Assembly: GCF_027744825.2 (NCBI RefSeq) | Contig: NC_071334.1 | Span: forward strand, 35,743,937-35,807,936 | Direction of reading: 5' to 3' | DNA length: 64,000 nt | DNA from: Synchiropus splendidus | Taxonomy: Eukaryota > Chordata > Actinopteri > Syngnathiformes > Callionymidae | Part shown: one piece after another, positions 60,098 through 64,000 of the stretch | Layout: each line of letters begins with the position of its first letter | How positions within the stretch are numbered: position 1 is the stretch's first letter | Position numbers and translations under genes: made by a program | The notes under the pieces: model-generated | The model's database searches: none | Told to the model about the DNA's origin: nothing | Seen by the model: only the letters and a program-made list of their open reading frames with translations

Positions 60098-60965
60098 GAG
60101 CACTTGGTGGAGACCCAGCAGATTGAAATGCAGACTTGATGCGTGTGCGTGTCAGTGTGGGTGAGGCAATTGAATAGCACCACCCTGAAAACCTGTCAGT
60201 TTAAGAGTCTGGACGTTCAATGTTTAAGTGTCTGCTAGAGGTGAACTGGACACTCGAGTCTGATGATGTCTGATGCTTGTAAAGTGAACGTGTTCACCTG
60301 CAGGCAAAACTGGTGCCTTGACTGATCGTGTAATTCTTTGAACGACTCATGACATTCAATATTTGCAGGGCTTGATCACGCAGTATATCAGTGTTATGGA
60401 TGAACAAAGTTGTACTCCACCTTAAAGTCAATGCTAAAAACTAGGACCGCTGAAATTTCCCATGACATTGAATGCAGCATGTGTCTCAGAAGTCAATGAT
60501 GTATCCAGACAACTTATACTGATTTCTTTTTTATTTAACCTTAAAGGAGTAAAAGGTGACAGTACTCACTGACCAAGTCAAACATTGTAAGGTTTGGAAA
60601 ATGTGCTTTGAGCAGCATGATGAAATGGTGTGTGTTGCACTCTTCTCGTGACTGTACTCAAAACCAACACTTCATGAACCAAACTCATATGTAACACGGA
60701 GCTTGTGTCAGCTTCAGATCCATTTGTTTGTCCAGTTAAACATTTCTTCTCTACCTACTCTTGTAATTAACTTATTAAGGACCGAGCCTGAAGGTGTAAC
60801 TCAGGCCGTCCCTGCATTACAGCATCTTAAATCAAGGCCTTTGTTGAGCAGCTGTGTTTACTCTGGACTTTTATAAGTTGTATTTTAATTTTGATGACTT
60901 GTACATACAGTGTTGTTTCTCCTTACCTTCTGTACCTTATTTGTAATTAAAGTGTCATAAACACA
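60098..60965 (+). other. hmcn1: hmcn1 3' UTR (predicted)
   Basis: The sequence after the stop is non-coding and ends near the ATTAAA at 60946-60951, giving a predicted 3' UTR of about 870 nt. An AATAAA at 61024-61029 could serve as an alternative end. Confidence 0.6.
60946..60951 (+). promoter_or_regulatory. hmcn1: candidate hmcn1 polyadenylation signal ATTAAA
   Basis: ATTAAA, the commonest variant of the poly(A) hexamer, lies 849 nt after the stop. It is preceded by a T-rich stretch and followed by CATAAACACAGC, a plausible cleavage zone. Confidence 0.5.
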
Positions 60966-61394
60966 GCAAAGTTTCATGTCTTCACAGAAGTTGAATTAAA
61001 TTTGGATTAGTCTTAAAATCACAAATAAATGTAGAAATTTAACGGTGTTACCCATTTCCCTGAGCGAGGCGGATTTATTTGGAGACAACAGCAAATTCTA
61101 ATTAAAACTTCATACTGAAAATGTTAGTTACAGTGACTCGCACACAGGCCTCTTCTGGAGGTCCATCTGAAGACACGACTGATTTCATCCCATTCTCTGT
61201 CCAAATGATGCGTTTGAGGCGAAATATTTCTTTTTTTCCGGCTATTCTCGACTTTGCCAAAGCCAAAAATATTTGATGGGATTGTAAGCATTCATGTTTT
61301 CGTAAGGATGAGAAGAATATTAAATAAAATACCATGGTGCTCGCTCACATTAAAGGTGTTAATAAGACATCAAACAAACCAGGACACGTGTTCT

Positions 61395-62591
61395 GTCAGC
61401 ATTTACACCTTTTATTTTATGTCAAAAAAAGCACTAACATAAGAAAGGAGTCTTCAGTAAGGCAGTTTGTTTCCACCAGTCTGGTTCCATTGACAACCCC
61501 AAAAGAATCCAGTGAGGATGCTTCTTACCTGATTAATCACACTCCCTCATGTGAACTACACGAGTACAACTAACATGTTTCTGAGAACAGAACGATGCTG
61601 AGGTTTTTTTTTTGTTTTACTTTACAAGAAATGAAGTTCAAACATGACTCTGCTTTTAAAACTAAGACCTCTTTTTGAAGCTTTGTCACACACATCTTCA
61701 CAACTCCCCAAGTCTTGTTTAACCCAGATATGAATCCTTTTTCTGAAGATTTTCATGACATTTGACCATTAAACAGGCACCCAGATTGCACATGGCTGAA
61801 GAGTCACGTATAACTGCCGATCGAATGAGCACAGCCAGTGCCAACTCACAAGGAATACGTTTGGCAAATGAGGAAGGAGGTCATTTTAATTCCTCTTTCT
61901 TATATATATAATAAGTTTTATAAATTAGTGTGATGGTCACCTGAACCCAGATTGCATACAAAAGCTCCATAACTAACTCACAGGAGTACAAAATTTAAAT
62001 CAAAGTATTTGTATGATTGGTCAAGCTGTTGTTTTTCAGAAATGAAATCAAGAGAAAGTCACTGCTGAAGAGGAATGTGGATTATAATTTGGGATAATTA
62101 TTCCATTTTGAAGCGCAGTACTAATCCTCACACATTTAAATGAGTGAATTTCTGTAAGGCGGCTGTTTTCAACCGTACCAGCAGTCACACGACTCACAGC
62201 TCAGACAGTGAGTTGCATTGTGGGTGGTATTTGTCCACTGGGGCAGTGGGCAAGAAGCGATGCGAGGACAGAAGACAGGCTCCCACTCCCTAACCCTGAG
62301 TGTGGAGTGGGATTGAGGACTTTTCAATGAGGTGATACTGAGGATCAAGATCATCTACAAGCTCGTGGGGCCACGTGACCTGCAGGTACAGGGTACAGAC
62401 AGCGACGCTGCGCGGGAATGACGAAGAAAGGCTGAAATGAGGAGCAGCGAGGTGAACGGGGGGAGTTCATGCAGGCTGATGACACACACTGCTCAACCAT
62501 TGAAAAAAAAAATCCTTTTAAGTCCGTTTACCATCAGGTGTAAAGTGTGTCGGCTTGAGAGCACTCCCAGGTGATGAAGAACGTTCATCCG
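61395..62591 (-). other. arpc5: arpc5 3' UTR (predicted)
   Basis: The minus strand downstream of the arpc5 stop has no convincing ORF. A reverse-strand AATAAA lies at 61411-61416, giving a predicted 3' UTR of about 1.2 kb. It contains short A/T runs only. Confidence 0.45.
61411..61416 (-). promoter_or_regulatory. arpc5: candidate arpc5 polyadenylation signal AATAAA
   Basis: TTTATT on the plus strand reads AATAAA on the minus strand, in the right orientation and about 1.18 kb after the stop codon. Another lies at 61074-61079. Confidence 0.4.
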
Positions 62592-63139
62592 TTAAACCGT
62601 CTTCCTCGCCGTCAGTACCCGAACAATGCTCCCCACACCACCGGCCACCAGCGCCTGACAACGACAGAGACAAGTGAAACCCTGTCTGCAGCACATCCTT
62701 GACTCAGATAAGAGAGAAGAGGCCGCTACCTTCTCGTGCCACTGCAGCAGGACAGCGCTACTGTTCTCCGACGGCCTCTCGAAACCCTTGTAGATGTATT
62801 TCATCAGAAGGTCAACACCGTTCTTGTCCAGAGACTGCACTCCTTTCTCAATGTCGCTGCTCTTGAAGGCGCTGAGGACCTTCAGCACAAGATTCTCCGC
62901 CCGCTCCTGAGGACACCAGGGATTTTTAAAAGAACCAAACATGGGATTCAACGATCCAAACATGCATGTCAATCAAAGCACTCGGAACTAGAACTCTTGG
63001 CTCAACACAAAAACACAGCTGTTAGTTTGACCTATGTCTCATTTGTGATACACAATAAATAAACTCACCTTAACGTTCTGGTTCTTAGTGTTGATTGGTG
63101 GGTTCTTTAGAACTGCGTGTAGGGCCTCCATCAGGTTGC
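62592..63139 (-). CDS. arpc5: Arp2/3 complex subunit 5 (p16-Arc type), last three coding exons
   Basis: The product is the small p16 subunit of the actin-nucleating Arp2/3 complex, acting in the cytoplasm. Minus-strand exons are 63069-63139 ([20 protein letters not shown] then NVK), 62730-62906 ([20 protein letters not shown] to LLQWHEK) and 62592-62654 ([20 protein letters not shown], stop TAA). They join in frame, with GT-AG ends read on the minus strand. The exon boundaries fit those expected from human ARPC5. KNPPINTK and [10 protein letters not shown] favour ARPC5 over ARPC5L (recalled as RNSPVNTK and GGLGSIIRVL), but KSS(D/E)IE and [10 protein letters not shown] are ARPC5L-like, so the paralogue call is not absolute. 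The N-terminal exon is absent and presumably lies beyond 64000. The gene converges with hmcn1. Confidence 0.9.
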
Positions 63140-63433
63140 CTGTGCACAGGCGGTTAAGGAGGCAACAACACATACCAGCTTCTTTCTGAATGAGACAACA
63201 ATGTGTTGCTTCCCCAGTTTCAGTAACAAAACCGTCTTGCGTGTTGTTGCATGCTGCAACCACAACTTAGCTTAAGAAGACAAGGGAAGCTTTAACAGGA
63301 GAGGGTTTTTTATGGGAAAGGTTTAGAGGCTCAGGAGTCAGAGACAGATGAGTCAGAGACAAAAACACTGAGGTTGTCATTGGAAGTGACTAGAAGGGAT
63401 CAGATCAGTACATCAGCATACATATACATATAT

Positions 63434-63475
<42 letters not shown>

Positions 63476-63485
63476 CTATATATAC

Positions 63486-63517
<32 letters not shown>

Positions 63518-64000
63518 ACACTGGAATTTTTCATTTAAAAACAGAGAACCTTGACCTCCGGTGGCGGTAGGTCAATAGGGCCACGTGGCACAAGGAGCAT
63601 CATATTTATCATTTTTCATTATCATCACTATTTTGAGTGACAGAATGTCACCAATAAAAATAGAAATTCTTTTATTTAATGATAGCTGCTAATAACTATT
63701 AGACTGTCTTGACTACTTTCAGGTTTGTCCGCACTTTGTTTGGAAGTATAATCTTGTCACATTCCCAACACTTGTTAACATAATCCGACGGTTCATGTTC
63801 CATAGTCGCCTAAAGTGAACTGGCAGCTCAAATCCTGCTAACTTCCCCGAAAAAATAAATAAAAAATAAATAGCTTCTGGAATTTTCGCCAGCATTCAGA
63901 ATGCATCAGCATAGATCACTGCTGTGAGCTGCGCATGAATGTCAACAAGGAGTGTTTTTAATCCAGCTCAATGTGGAGAAATGATGGCAACAAGAATTCA
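63140..64000 (-). other. arpc5: arpc5 intron 1 (partial)
   Basis: No N-terminal arpc5 exon was found here, so the intron probably runs past the window edge. It contains the compound microsatellite listed separately and otherwise AT-rich sequence. Confidence 0.55.
63417..63520. repeat. compound (CA)n(TA)n(TG)n microsatellite
   Basis: CA units pass into a long TA run and then, after a short interruption, into TG units over about 100 bp. CA and TG tracts on either side of a TA core form an inverted repeat able to fold into a hairpin or cruciform. Confidence 0.85.

Noticed and set aside
4068..60097. Identity as hmcn2 rather than hmcn1
   Set aside because: Six consecutive TSP1 exons and residue-level agreement with remembered human HMCN1 in the VWA, Ig, G2F and fibulin regions favour hmcn1.
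1..64000. CRISPR arrays, bacterial operons, riboswitches or phage modules
   Set aside because: The window is intron-rich vertebrate DNA. No direct-repeat/spacer pattern or prokaryotic gene organisation was seen.

Overview
This window is vertebrate nuclear DNA, almost certainly from a teleost fish with fairly compact introns. It is dominated by one complete gene on the plus strand: hmcn1 (hemicentin-1, also called fibulin-6), a giant secreted extracellular-matrix protein. I could trace all 107 coding exons, from the ATG at 4068 to the TGA at 60095-60097. Every junction is GT-AG. The exon lengths sum to 16,836 nt, which closes in frame as 5,611 residues plus stop, close to the size I recall for human HMCN1 (about 5,635).

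Layout: 1-4067 is 5' flank and putative promoter/5' UTR, with one hAT-type MITE. 4068-19330 (exons 1-8) encodes a signal peptide, a von Willebrand A domain and a linker. 19409-52153 (exons 9-87) encodes 44 tandem immunoglobulin-like domains. 52225-53841 (exons 88-93) encodes six thrombospondin type 1 repeats, each in its own 171-nt exon. 53914-55634 (exons 94-98) encodes the nidogen/G2F-like beta-barrel. 55809-59437 (exons 99-106) encodes eight EGF modules, mostly calcium-binding, with a Tyr-rich basic linker after the sixth. 59731-60097 (exon 107) encodes the fibulin-type C-terminal module. Six thrombospondin repeats and close agreement with the human HMCN1 sequence as I remember it argue for hmcn1 rather than hmcn2.

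Downstream, and convergent with hmcn1, is the 3' part of an Arp2/3 complex subunit 5 gene (arpc5 type) on the minus strand. Three coding exons lie between 62592 and 63139; its first exon is beyond the right edge.

Introns hold degenerate mobile elements. There are LINE 3' ends of L1 and RTE type, all antisense to hmcn1. There are also hAT-type MITEs (two with 8-bp target duplications), a mariner/Tc1-type 80-bp MITE with TA duplication, a tRNA-related fragment, dispersed fish repeats, a GACTTG-rich region and a CA/TA/TG microsatellite. I found no CRISPR, prokaryotic operon or novel enzymatic system. The most interesting points are the internal exon-length periodicity of the Ig array, one Ig boundary without an intron, and a furin-like site in the EGF6-EGF7 linker.
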